Shown piece after piece: positions 21,114-31,777 of a DNA stretch of 64,000 bases. How positions within the stretch are numbered: position 1 is the first letter of the stretch; each line of letters opens with the position of its first letter. The notes under the pieces are model-generated. The model saw only the letters and a list, made by a program, of their open reading frames with translations, ran no database searches and was not told the DNA's origin. A program made the position numbers and the translations under genes. Source of the stretch: Flammula alnicola (lineage: Eukaryota > Basidiomycota > Agaricomycetes > Agaricales > Strophariaceae). The stretch is taken from positions 1 through 64,000 of the forward strand of contig JADNRV010000137.1 of NCBI GenBank assembly GCA_015499995.1. Direction: 5' to 3'.

Positions 21114-24100
21114 TATGCCGGATGCGAACCCACCACAGCGAGAGTTGGCGATCTGGCAACAGAACGTCAACGCCTCGCTCGACGGACAGTTGGACCTACT
21201 ACACACAATAAACCCAAAAAAATACGACATCGTCATGCTACAGGAGCCATCGATCGACTTCTTAGGACGCACGTGAGGGAATGCACACTGGCGCCCCATA
21301 TACCCCACCAACCATCTGGATAAACCGAAAGCGACGCGCTCGGTGATTCTCGTCAACACTAGGCTAACGACCAACTCATGGACACCAATCGGCTTTCCGT
21401 CAGGCGACGTGACGGGCATGCAAATACATGGAGATTTTGGCACCATACGGTTCATCAACATATACAACAACTGCAACGACAACGCCAGCCTGGAAGTCGT
21501 CAAAGCGTACCTTAGAGATCCAGCGCACAGAGACCACCCACGAGCTCCGCTTCACACCGTCATGCTAGGGGACTTCAACCGGCACCATCCACTGTGGGAC
21601 GAGGAACGAAACCACCACCTCTTTACTACCAACAACCTCGACAAAGCGCAAGTATTGATCGACATGCTCACTCGGTACAACATGAAGATGGTACTACCGA
21701 AAGATATACCGACGTTGGAGGCTTTCAGCACGAAAAACCTGACACGGGTTGATAACGTCTTTTGTAGCAGCGGCCTGCTCAACGCCTTCGTCACATGCGA
21801 CACGGACCCAGCGCGGAGGCCGATGAAGACTGACCACATGCCGATCATCAGTGTCATCAATATCTCGCCCACGACGACCGATTTTGAGCCGAGGAGGAAC
21901 TACAGAGGAACGGATTGGGGTGGGTTTGCTGAGGTGCTAGAGGAGGAGCTGGGGAAACTGGACGAGGTGAGAGAAATAGAGAGCGAGGAGGAGTTTACGA
22001 GGGCGGTAGAGGGGGTGGAGGCGGCGATTAAGAAGGCCACAGAGGCGCACGTTCCGATGACGAAACCCAGCCCATTCGCCAAACGTTGGTGGTCCCATGA
22101 GCTAGCAGAAGCGAAGGCAGCGGCACAGAGGTTAGCAAGGAAGTCCCACCATCAGGCGCTCAACCAGGACCATCCAGTTCATGAGGAGTACCGACGACGA
22201 CGAAACGACTATGCGGAGCAGGTGCGACATGCCAAAGCAGACCACTGGGCAGCGTGGCTCGAGGACTTGGATGAGACCAGTGTCTGGACAGCCAGCCGAC
22301 TAGTCACAGGACCAGCGTCAGACGGCGGGCGAGCTCGCATGCCCACTCTACAGATCAGACACCCAGAGACCAAAGCGGTCATCCGCGAGGCCGTGGACAA
22401 CGCCAGTAAAAGCCAGATGCTGTTCCAAGCTTTCTTCCCGCCCAAACCGGCAACACCGCTCGACATCACCGGCAACGTCTACCCACCACCGAAATGGAAA
22501 TTTGAGCCGGTGACGGACACGCAGATCCATAGAGCCATACAACGCATGAAGCCCTACAAAGCGACGCGCACAGGCACCCCATCCAATTCGGTCTTCACGC
22601 ACAACCGCGAGACACTAGTACCACATCTCGGCCCAATATACCGTGCCACGGACCACCTACAAACCTACCCGGAGAGATGGAAACTGACGGAGACACCAGT
22701 GCTGCGGAAACCAGGCAAGCCCGACTACACAGTCCCAGGAGCATGGAGGCCAATTGTACTGTCAGACGGGATGGCCAGGGTGCTGAATATGTGCAAAACG
22801 GAGGACGCGGTGAAGATGGCGGAAGCGGCAGGGATGCTACCAGAGAACCATTTCGGAGGCAGGCCGGGGCGAGCAACGACGGATTCGATACACCTCGTGA
22901 TTAAAACCATCAAGGACGCTTGGAGGAAGAAAGAGGTAGCATCGGTCCTTCTCCTAGACGTCAAGGGTGCGTTCCCAAGCGTGGCGGTCGATACGCTTCT
23001 ACACAACCTACGGATGCAAGGGGTGCCAGTGGAACACGTAGAGTGGGTTCGGAGACGCCTGGAAGGGCGTCGCACAAGCCTGATCTTCGACGACTACCGA
23101 TCGGAGATATTCAGCATCGACAACGGCCTAGACCAGGGCGACGCGCAATCGCTCATCCTCTACATCCTTTACAACACAGGCATCCTAGCCATCCCAGTGC
23201 GACGAAATGGTGAGTGGGCATTCGTCTTCGTCGATGACGTTGCAACGGTGGCAACGGGTAAGGACTTCACGGAAACGCACAGAAAGCTGAAGGACATGAT
23301 GACGCGCGAGGGTGGAATACTCGAATGGGCGAGGAAACACAACTGCTCCTTCGGCATCGACAAGTTCCAACTCCTGGATGCGGCACGCACCACGGTACGA
23401 CACCCATTTATACCACGGAAACGTATACCTACACCTCGAGCAACCATGATCGTGGAAGGACACAGGATCAAACCGAAGGACGTCGTAAAGTTTCTGGGAG
23501 TGCACATCGACCAGGAGCTGAAGTGGAAGAACCAGCAGGCAGCGGCTCTGGCGAAGGGTCAGGATTGGCTAATACAGTTCGGACGTCTTGCGAGGCCTTC
23601 GAGCGGAGCAAGCTTCAAGCACGTCAGGCGACTGTACCTCGGAATAGCGGTGCCACGCATGCTATACGCAGCGGACATCTTTCTGACACCGTATCGTCGC
23701 ACGGATGGCGCCCATCGAGAGCCCAAGACCGGGCGAGCGCAGGTCAACAAGCTGGCATCAATTCAACGCAAGGCAGCCATCATGATAACAGGAGGGATGA
23801 GAACCACGCCGACGGATGTTCTGGATGTTCACGCGAACCTACTGCCTTTTAATTTGCTGGTGGACAAAGTAAGACACGACGCAGCCCTCCGACTCGCAAC
23901 TCTACCACCGACACATCCGTTACATGGGCCAGTCCGCAACGCAGCGGGACGCTATGTCAAGAAACACCCCACACCACTACACGAGTTGATGCACACATAC
24001 TCTATCAAGCCGGAAGCTATGGAGATCATACAGGCGACGCGCCAGACACCCAAGTGGACACCGAGTTTCAAGATACACATAGCGGAGACGAAGGAGCTGG

Positions 24101-25101
24101 CAATAGCGGAAGAGGAGGAGGAGACGGCAGGGATACAGATCTACACAGACGGATCAGGATACAAGGGAGGGATCGGAGCGGCTGCGGTGCTCTTCCGGGA
24201 TGGAGCGCGCAAGAGGTCAATGAGGATGTATTTGGGTAAGGAAAGGGTGCACACAGTCTATGAGGGGGAAGGTGTGGGACTCTCGCTGGGTCTTGAGCTG
24301 TTGACAAAGGAGCGGAGGGCAGTGACGAAGGTTACGATAGGAGTTGACAACCAGTCGACTATCACAGCGACGACGAAGATCACGCCAGGCCCATCTCAAT
24401 ACCTCATCGACATCTTCCACGAACGCCTTGCACTGGTACAAAAGCAGCACCCAGCATTGGACCTCACGATAAGATGGACACCAGGACACGTCGATATCGC
24501 AGGGAACGAAGCAGCCGACGAGGAAGCCAAGAAAGCGGCAGAGGGCGATTCGAGCAACCGGCGTACACTCCCGGAGCCACTGCGAGGAGTCCTACCCCAC
24601 AGCAAATCAGCTGTCAAACAACGCTACCGCAAAAAGCTCAACTCGCTGGCGCGCAAGGCATGGATGAAATCTACACGATATGGACGCATATCACAGATAG
24701 ACAGCACCTTGCCATCGCGGGCATTCCTCAAACTCACAGCGACTCTCACACGGAAACAAACTAGCATCCTCTTCCAACTACGCTCAGGCCACGCCCCGCT
24801 GGCGAAACATCTGCATCGGTTCGGCAAGGCAGAAACACCGACATGCCCGTGCTGTAGAGAACACGAGGAGACGGTACACCACTACCTCATCCGATGCCCA
24901 GCACATGAGAACGCGAGACGACAGATGATGGCAGGAGGAGGCCGGTACGGACTCGAGGCGGCACAGTTACTCTCCGAACAAAAATACCTCCCCAACCTTT
25001 TCAAATTCATCGCAACGACTGACCGCTTTCGCTCAGTTTTCGGGACGATACCAGAAGTAAACGACGAGGGCGATCCACCACCAGCCAGGGCTCAAGCATA
25101 A
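21103..25101 (+). CDS. LINE ORF2, endonuclease / reverse transcriptase / RNase H, with one in-frame stop
   Basis: The frame opens at ATG 21103 (or 21106), overlapping the end of ORF1, and runs 1333 codons to 25101. The only break is a TGA at 21274-21276 (codon 58). Before the stop is the endonuclease N-terminus (YDIVMLQEPSIDFLG). After it are VMLGDFNRHHPLWD and KTDHMPI, the metal-binding and catalytic motifs of apurinic endonucleases. The RT has LLLDVKGAFPSV and FVFVDDVATV. RNase H has IYTDGSGYKGGIG, and TPGHVDIAGNEAADEEA with catalytic residues. A C-terminal CPCC...H...C zinc motif follows. The stop sits where related proteins have Arg, so a single CGA to TGA change at a CpG explains it. An ATG at 21343 could restart translation but would lose part of the endonuclease. 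Confidence 0.9.
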
Positions 25102-26628
25102 CACCTACATACACAGGGACCACGGACATCTGACCCACCACCTTAATCACATACTTTACTCACCATACTATAAACTCTCACTTACTCACACACATATTTC
25201 ATGCGGGCTCTGGGGGCTCGCTGTGAGTGACGCCATGCGTCGCTCGTAGCTGCTGTTGCATATAGAACACTGCATGACAAATAGATAGGTAGTTAGATTA
25301 CACGTACGTACTTACCCTACCATATGGCTCAGCCACAAAGGGGGCGGTTGCGGAATCAAAAAAAAAAAAAAAAAAACCGGAACTACAAGTACCGGCCTCA
25401 AGTCTTTCCGCAGCGTACAATTCGCCAGCTCTCCTGGAACGGCGGTCACTCCGGCTGGTAAGCAACCACTACTTTAAGTACTAGTAGTACTTTTCTTAGA
25501 GTTTATCAGTATCCGACTCACATGCTCGAATTTAGGAAACCTAGTAAACGTAGTCACTGCACGCAAGGAAGTCATCCTTTCCGCTGGCACCGTCGGCACA
25601 ACACAAATCCTCCAATTATCTGGTATTGGCGATAAGAACGACCTTTCTGCGTTGAATATTACTACGACAATCAACAACCCTTCAGTCGGGCAAAACCTAA
25701 GCGACCATACCCAGCTTTCTAACATTTTCAGTGTCCAAGGCACGGAGAGTTTCGATAGCGTGATGCGAAATAACACCGCGCTTGGAGAAGCATTGAACCA
25801 ATACCTAACGAGCAAGACAGGAATCTTCGCGGGAAATATCGCCAACAACCTTGGTTTCCTGAGACTTCCTTCCAACTCGTCGATTTTCCAAACGGTTGCC
25901 GATCCTTCGGCTGGACCTAATTCTGCGCACTGGGAGATTATCTTTGGGGTGCGTTTACTTTCCTCCTTTCCGCACGAAAGATGCTGAAATGCTTTAAAGA
26001 ATGTTTGGTTCAATCCCGACGTGCCTACCCCCGCTACAGGAAGCTTCCTTACTGTCGTAGCTTCGCTCCTCACCCCCACTTCTCGTAAGTCGTAATAACT
26101 TCTGAAATATTCTCCCCATCACTGTTGCTCTTAAGGTGGAACTATCAAACTCCAATCGAACAACCCATTCGACAAGCCACTTATTGATCCCAGATATTTG
26201 ACAACTGACTTCGATATCTTTACGATGCGCGAGGCCGTTAGAGCAATTCTACGCTTCGTCGCAGCACCAGCTTGGTCAGACTACATCATCGGGCCTTTCG
26301 GAGACCTTTTCGCGGCAGCCACAGACGATGCCTCGATTGACGCGTACATTCGCGGACTATGCGCGAGTATTCTGCATGCGGTTGGAACGGCCTCCATGAC
26401 TCCGCCAAACGCGAAGACCGGTGTGGTGAATCCCGATTTGAAAGTCAAAGGAGCTGATGGGCTGCGAGTCGTTGATGCATCCGTCTTCGTAAGTCACTTT
26501 CTGCTAGAGAATTTCTATTCCAGCTCTTGATTCATTCCACGCAGCCGCTCGTGCCATCTGCGCACACGCAAGGACCTGTTTACCTTCTTGCAGAGAGGGC
26601 ATCCGATCTTATCAAAGCAGGGGAATAA

Positions 26629-27225
26629 GAAGCCTTTATCAACCGACGGCGACCGGATCAAAAGAACTAACTCCTATCGGTTTCCACCACATGCCTTGTA
26701 TGTACATGTAATAATTTTGAACCCTTGATACTTCGATATTTATGGGCCGCTCATGTTAACTTCAATACCCGCTTAATGAATAAGAGCCATTTTTTTTTCA
26801 ATTAACTAGTACTGACCTTCGTCAGCGCCCATGGGTCATAGAGTGGTCCCAAAAATAAACGCCCGTTCTCCTCAGGCGCTCGAAGTAACTAGGTCAGGTG
26901 ACAATCGGCATCTCGGCGTGATCGAGGGGAGTTTATTTATACGTGAGAGACTTGGCAAATATCATTCGATTTACGTGTAATTTTTCGTACCCCGCAAAGT
27001 TGTTGCAGTTCCTTTAGCCACTGGCCTTCCTCCGCACGCTCGGCGCGTGTTTTCGATCGCCTCAAAATACCCAGCTCTCAAAATCTGTCCTTTCTTTTCA
27101 ACCACATACCACCACTCTCAACTTGGTTATTTCCGTCGTTCTTTATCGCGTTCCTGGTGGCGATATACCCCTGAAAAACATCCTCGAAGGTGACAAAAGC
27201 TCCAAACTAACGACTTATCAACTAG
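26629..27225. other. Intergenic spacer before the first BTB gene
   Basis: No gene is seen. The last bases before 27226 (CTAAC ... CTAG) look like an intron branch point and acceptor. This suggests that the BTB gene downstream has an exon or 5' leader here, though no ATG lies between about 26840 and 27226. Confidence 0.5.
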
Positions 27226-28245
27226 GATGACCATGCACGATCAACCATCTCCTTATCATGCCCCGAAGAGGCTACGCCCGTCGAAGAGCTCTGGTTTGAG
27301 GATGGTAACCTAATCCTCAAAGCTGAGAATTCGCTGTTCCGCATCTACAGTGGTCTTCTCGCTGCTCGTTCGTCTGTTTTTAAAGACATGCTCGCCTTCC
27401 CACCACCAGAAGGAGGAAATCCCATGATGGATGGCTGCCACATTGTCACTGTCTACGACTCAGCGAAAGATATGTCCTTTTTCCTGAAAGCTGTCTTCGA
27501 CTCGAGGTGCGTTTCCTTGTTTTGTCTCTCCTTTTCATGACTAATTCTCGACTGTAGCTACTTTGAGCCGCCGCCATCGCCGACAGAACTTCCTATCGTC
27601 GAAGCAGTGTTGCGCCTCAGTCTGAAATATGACGTACAATACCTGCGCCGCCGTGCTCTCGGCCACCTCTCATCTACTTTCCCCATGACCCTCGATGCGT
27701 GGAAGGAGCGTGACACCCACCGAACAATTCCTCCCGTCGACAATACCCCTTTTGCTGCATTCCGCATCGCGCGAGAGTTCGACCTCGTCTGGCTACTCCC
27801 CGCTATCCTCTATTGCGTCAGCAGCCATCCTTTCGAAAAGACTCTCGACTACGCCCTATGGGAAGACGAGCAGATAGCGTTCGGCTGGGCAGATAAGCGC
27901 ATGGCCATCATAGGGCGACAGAAGCTACTCATGACGCAGTGTCGAAACGCCCTGAACTTGACGAAGCTCGCCGGCATGAAGCCAGAGGGTTGCACGGGGG
28001 AATCATGCCAAGTGACGAGACAGAGATGCGCCGACATCCTGAGCGGGTGGGACATGGCGGGATTCTTGGATTACTTCGAGGACCACTCCGATGTTTACGA
28101 ATCCGGGTTCTGCTCAATCTGTAACACTGCTTTCAAGGAGATGTGCGGTGCAGATAGTGAGACGATGTGGAGCGAGTTACCAGAGATGTTTGGGATCCCT
28201 GAATGGGGCGTGTTGGAGCAGATGAGGTTCAAGGCGTTAGAATGA
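27226..28245 (+). CDS. BTB/POZ-domain protein, 5' end in doubt
   Basis: The BTB-encoding frame (VEELWFEDGNLILKAENSLF...) is open from 27226 to 27506. It joins across a GT-AG intron (27507-27557) to exon 2, which ends at TGA 28243-28245. Exon 2 starts YFEPPPS and contains ILRLS-like and Cys-rich C-terminal parts common to the family. The only nearby ATGs (27227, 27232) are in another frame that stops at about 27310. Reaching the BTB frame therefore needs a one-base shift between 27227 and 27310 or an unseen upstream exon. BTB folds mediate dimerisation and Cullin-3 binding; the partner of this fungal family is unknown. The gene converges with the BTB gene at 28510-29564. Confidence 0.8.
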
Positions 28246-28509
28246 GGTTGCCACGCGCTGTCTGCATTGTTCTCTTACTTTCTATTTTTTTTTGCTCTCC
28301 GTTCCTTCTGGTCCTTCCGTTTTTCTGGGTTCAGGGATTCCTATAATCTGTTATCCAGGCTTGTCCTTTGCCCATTGATTTCCTTGTTCCTTTAGATAAT
28401 ACCAACTTCATATTTTAGATGCACTCTTCTGGAAGGTGTGTACTGTACTCGTACATAATGTGTATTTTTTGTCTCTCCGCCTGCGCTAACAGCACAAGGC
28501 ATACAATAT

Positions 28510-29564
28510 TTATAGATCAAAATGAGAATCTGTTTCAAATGCGACTTTCTCTTCCTTCAACACATCCCAGCTCGGAAGGCCAAGCGTTTCGGGACTTTCG
28601 TTCCAGATTTTGTCCACTGCCGCGGTCGCTTCCGCCTTCAACTTGCCTGAACATTGAGCACAGAGTCTCGCGTAGAGTATGTTCCAATCGCAGTTCTTGG
28701 GATGATTGACTAGAGTATGCGTGAGGCGGCCGAGACCCTGCGCTAAGAAACCGTCTAGTAACCTCCGGACGACAGCATTGCAGATAACTGTCGTCAGGCA
28801 TGATTGGGTTGGTATCAAGGAGATCCAAGTTCCAGAATTGTTGTATTTATCCTTGAATGATTCCCGCGCAATCATGTACCGCTCTTGAAAAGCAGGGGCT
28901 ACTTTGTGCCACGATTCATGGCTGAATGTCTTTTGGAGAGACGATTGCGCGCACGTACGCAATGCACCGGGTATTATCCATCTTGTATTGACTGCCTCCG
29001 CCAGTTCCATGAGTTCAAGTAGCAGCGGTATCGTCATTGAACTGTTTAGACCGAACTTGGGATACAAATGTTGCACGGCCTCGAACCACGCATTCCTGTC
29101 GGTGGGAAATAGGGTATTGAGATGAGATACCGCCCGACGCTTGAGAAAATGGACTCCATATTTGCTCGAGAGCCGTAGAATTCCGACGATAGACGCGATG
29201 GACGGAGTAGAGGGTGGTCCTTCAAAAAATCTGCACAAAATTCCGAATAATCTCTGTCAACAAAGTGGCAACCGTGACGCATTGACGCTTTCAAGAGGAC
29301 TCACGATGAATCAAAAATCGCCAAAAAGAAGAAGTAGACGTCCATCTCGCGATCGGGAAGGTGAATGTGGGTGCAGCCATCGTCCATGGTGTCTGCCTCA
29401 TGCGGCTGTGGGATAGAGAACATGTCGTTGAAGATTGGCGATCGCTTCGATAATATGCTTCGGTGGATGCGAAAAAGTTTGTTCCCGGCATGGAAGATGA
29501 CATCCGCCTCTTGAAACCACAGCTCAGGGACCATTTGCGGATCGGCGGAGGTTTCGTCAGCCAT
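28510..29564 (-). CDS. BTB/POZ-domain protein (326 aa)
   Basis: Two exons, 29564-29305 and 29230-28510, are joined by a GTGAGT...TGCAG intron of 74 bases (phase 2). The product begins MADETSADPQMVPELWFQ. It has the BTB core (VIFHAGNKLFRIHRSILSKR ... MFSIPQP ... IHLPD..MDVYFFFLAIFDSS) in residues 1-87, then FFEGPPSTPS and a helical C-terminal domain with CAQC and ETLGLPSWDVL near the end. The frame is intact, and the start has no upstream in-frame alternative. The sequence is close to the right-edge gene (63090-64000) and the decayed copy at 8490. The role as a ubiquitin-ligase adaptor is inferred from the domain only. Confidence 0.9.
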
Positions 29565-30530
29565 AAGTTATTGAAGGAATCTGAAGGTCCTCCGAGTCGA
29601 CGTTTGTCACGTCGACGCGATTTCGGAGTTTAGAATAGGCACGTGACGTAAAACGCGTTAATTTAGCACCGTGGCAACACCAAATATTGCTGCCTGTAGA
29701 AAACTGTTTACTATTATCCACTCTGAATATGTAATAAAAAGTAATCACGATCTACTAAGTAACCTTGGATGCCCGTCCGAAACAGCAAATGTAAACACTT
29801 CCTCATTTCTCCACGAGAATTTAGAAATATGTACTGGATTTTGACTGGATTCGAGAAGTTTCTTCTTCCAAGGTCTGCCAGCTATTTCGATTTTGATTTC
29901 CCAGGAACTCATGTTGATCAAGAAGTGAAAAACCTGCAAGAACTCGTCTTTTCGTTCAAGTGGGGCAGTATGTAATCACCTCCAAATCCCCCTTGAAGAT
30001 CGCGAGAGCCTGGTGCAAGACCTATTTTCGAGGTGTCAGCAGCTTATATGTGTCGACATCGCATATGAGTGGACGATAGTGACAGAGATATGGTATCAAC
30101 GTTGGACGCGCGGACCGACACAGCGTTTGCCCTCGCTAGTAACGTTGATGGAGGTACGATGCGGGCGGTTTGGAGGAAACGAAATTCGGGTCAGGTACAA
30201 CTCACCACACGAGTAGTATGCAAGACGTTTACTTTTTTTTACACGCTGTACATTATTCCTAGCAGTTACATGGATTTCAACTCTGGTTATAGTACGCCGA
30301 TGCTGCATTGGCCGCCTGAATGAAACCTGTCTCGAATTCCCAGTAATTCTTTCCGTGGTCTTGAGTTCACTTACATGCCCAGGCTCCTTTGAATCCGATT
30401 TGGATGGCTGTCTTGGAACTCGACGTTGTCGAACAGATGAATGTAAAGGCATCATCCTAACCGATCATGTATCCCTCCGCGAAGCGATTTTATCATTCTA
30501 AATTTATGTACTTTAGCCACTATCTGGTAT
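29565..30530. other. Spacer without a supported gene
   Basis: A possible splice pair on the minus strand near 30320-30375 (GTAAGTG...GACAG) flanks short open stretches, but I could not assign a product. The GH5 remnant may once have extended here, yet no glucanase motif is visible. Confidence 0.4.
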
Positions 30531-30691
30531 ATACACGAAGCCACGGCTTGAGCCACGGCCTACGGCCTGTCATTTTTGAAGCCCGAGCCGTGGGCCTCAA
30601 CAAGCCTTGTGTCACGGCTCGCAAGGCTCGGCTAGCCGCGGCTCGGCTTTCACGGCTTGCGGCCTCCAGGCCGAGCCTTGCACATCACTAC
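30531..30691. repeat. GC-rich repeat fragment ending in a hAT-like terminus
   Basis: The DNA is packed with CACGGC, CGGCTTG and GGCTCGG motifs, unlike its AT-richer neighbours. It ends (plus strand) in GAGCCTTGCACATCACTA, i.e. TAGTGATGTGCAAGGCTC on the minus strand. That looks like a hAT terminal repeat. No matching left end is seen, so it is a fragment. It replaces the 3' part of the glucanase gene next to it. Confidence 0.5.
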
Positions 30692-31777
30692 TCCGATGAC
30701 AATTCCACCTCCAGCTCGACCTGATTTCTCAACGGCGCTTGCTAACATTCTCGGCGTGGTAGCAGAAGGATCCGCTAAAGAGCGCGCGTGGTCTTCAGCC
30801 GCAGCGGAGATGTCGGAAGACGTGAAGCAACGATAAAGGTGATGGTCGAGCACAGTCAAAGCGGAGGATGTCGGAAGATGGGAAATAAAGTCATTGTAAA
30901 CGTCTGTTCGCCAACATTCACCTAAGTAAATCGGGAGACTTGGGTCGAGCGATCGTAGACTGGAAATCGCGAACGAATACCATGCCTGGAGGGCGTGGTC
31001 CGATGGAGGGCAAGGCTCGTTTATAAGCTCGATACCGATTATATTAAGCAATGAAGGGTCGAAGGAGTTTGTATACTGATGAAGATTGTTGACGAGAGAC
31101 CGGAGAACGTGGATGGTGTGCTTTTCGTTGTGTGGATCATTGAAGAAGTTTGCCTTGTTAGATGTTCCTGCATGGGAATCGTTGTTTTGCTTTCCGGGAG
31201 CAGCATGAAGATCTGAAAGACCACGTCTCAGTGTAACTGCGATGTATGATAGTCATAAAGATTGAGCATGTCTGACCTATCAGCACGCCGATGACATATG
31301 TGGCACTCTCTGAATAGCTTGCGTTACTCTCTGCCAGGCTCCAGAATAAAATTCGCAGAATGGTTGGCAGTCTGTTCCGTGAAGGACAGTGGGGTCGACA
31401 CCGCACAGGTGATAGTAGCCAATCTTCGGCGCGGATAAGTGGCGAATAAACATAAAGATATGTGGTGGAGATGCTTACTGGAATTCGAACAGAATTTATA
31501 CTGCGAGCTGCAATCCGTTTCCTCTTCTTGGATCCACGCATCCCAGTGATGCTCCAGAATTTGTCTTGCTCGTTGGCCGTGAGCGACGTCAAGGTCGCTT
31601 TGTGCAGGGGCTTTAGCGCACCGAAATGGTTCATCTGAAATCCATCGCTCAAGAACAAACCAAGATCCTGTATAAATATAAGAATTTATCACGTTCAGAA
31701 ATAAGAGATATGCACCTAAGTTGACACCATGTTGCTGGCGGTAGCGATAGATGTCTTGGGGAGCGATGGGTTCGTTG
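30692..31777 (-). pseudogene. Broken glycoside hydrolase family 5 (exo-1,3-glucanase-like) gene
   Basis: Minus-strand exons spell conserved pieces of fungal GH5 exo-beta-1,3-glucanases in order. They are DIYRYRQQHGVNLG, then GSWFVLERWIS with PAQSDLDVAHG, SINSVRIP, IGYYHLCGVDPTVLHGTD, VIGVLIDLHAAPGKQN, the acid/base motif IGIELINEP, and VLDHHLYRCF. The introns have GT-AG ends. The frame breaks near 31515-31530 (between WIQEEE and SINSVRIP) and again near 31310-31330 (before YVIGVLI). The gene stops at AGGGIVIG at 30692, where the GC-rich repeat begins. The segment with the second catalytic glutamate is missing. At the 5' side the frame runs into the foldback element at 31778. An intact homologue would remodel beta-1,3-glucan of the cell wall. 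Confidence 0.85.

Larger units (their letters stand above)
19494..25376 (+). mobile_element. Full-length non-LTR retrotransposon (LINE, I/Tad-like) inside the oxidase gene
   Basis: The element inserts in the same orientation as the oxidase gene. A target duplication with core CCGGAACTACA (11 unambiguous bases, up to 14 counting A's) is present at 19483-19493 and 25377-25387. It has a 5' leader (19494-19640), ORF1, ORF2, a 3' untranslated region (25102-25357) and a tail of 19 A's. The architecture (three CCHC knuckles in ORF1; apurinic endonuclease, RT and RNase H in ORF2) fits the I superfamily and resembles fungal Tad elements. Full length and an intact duplication indicate a fairly recent event. 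Confidence 0.95.
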
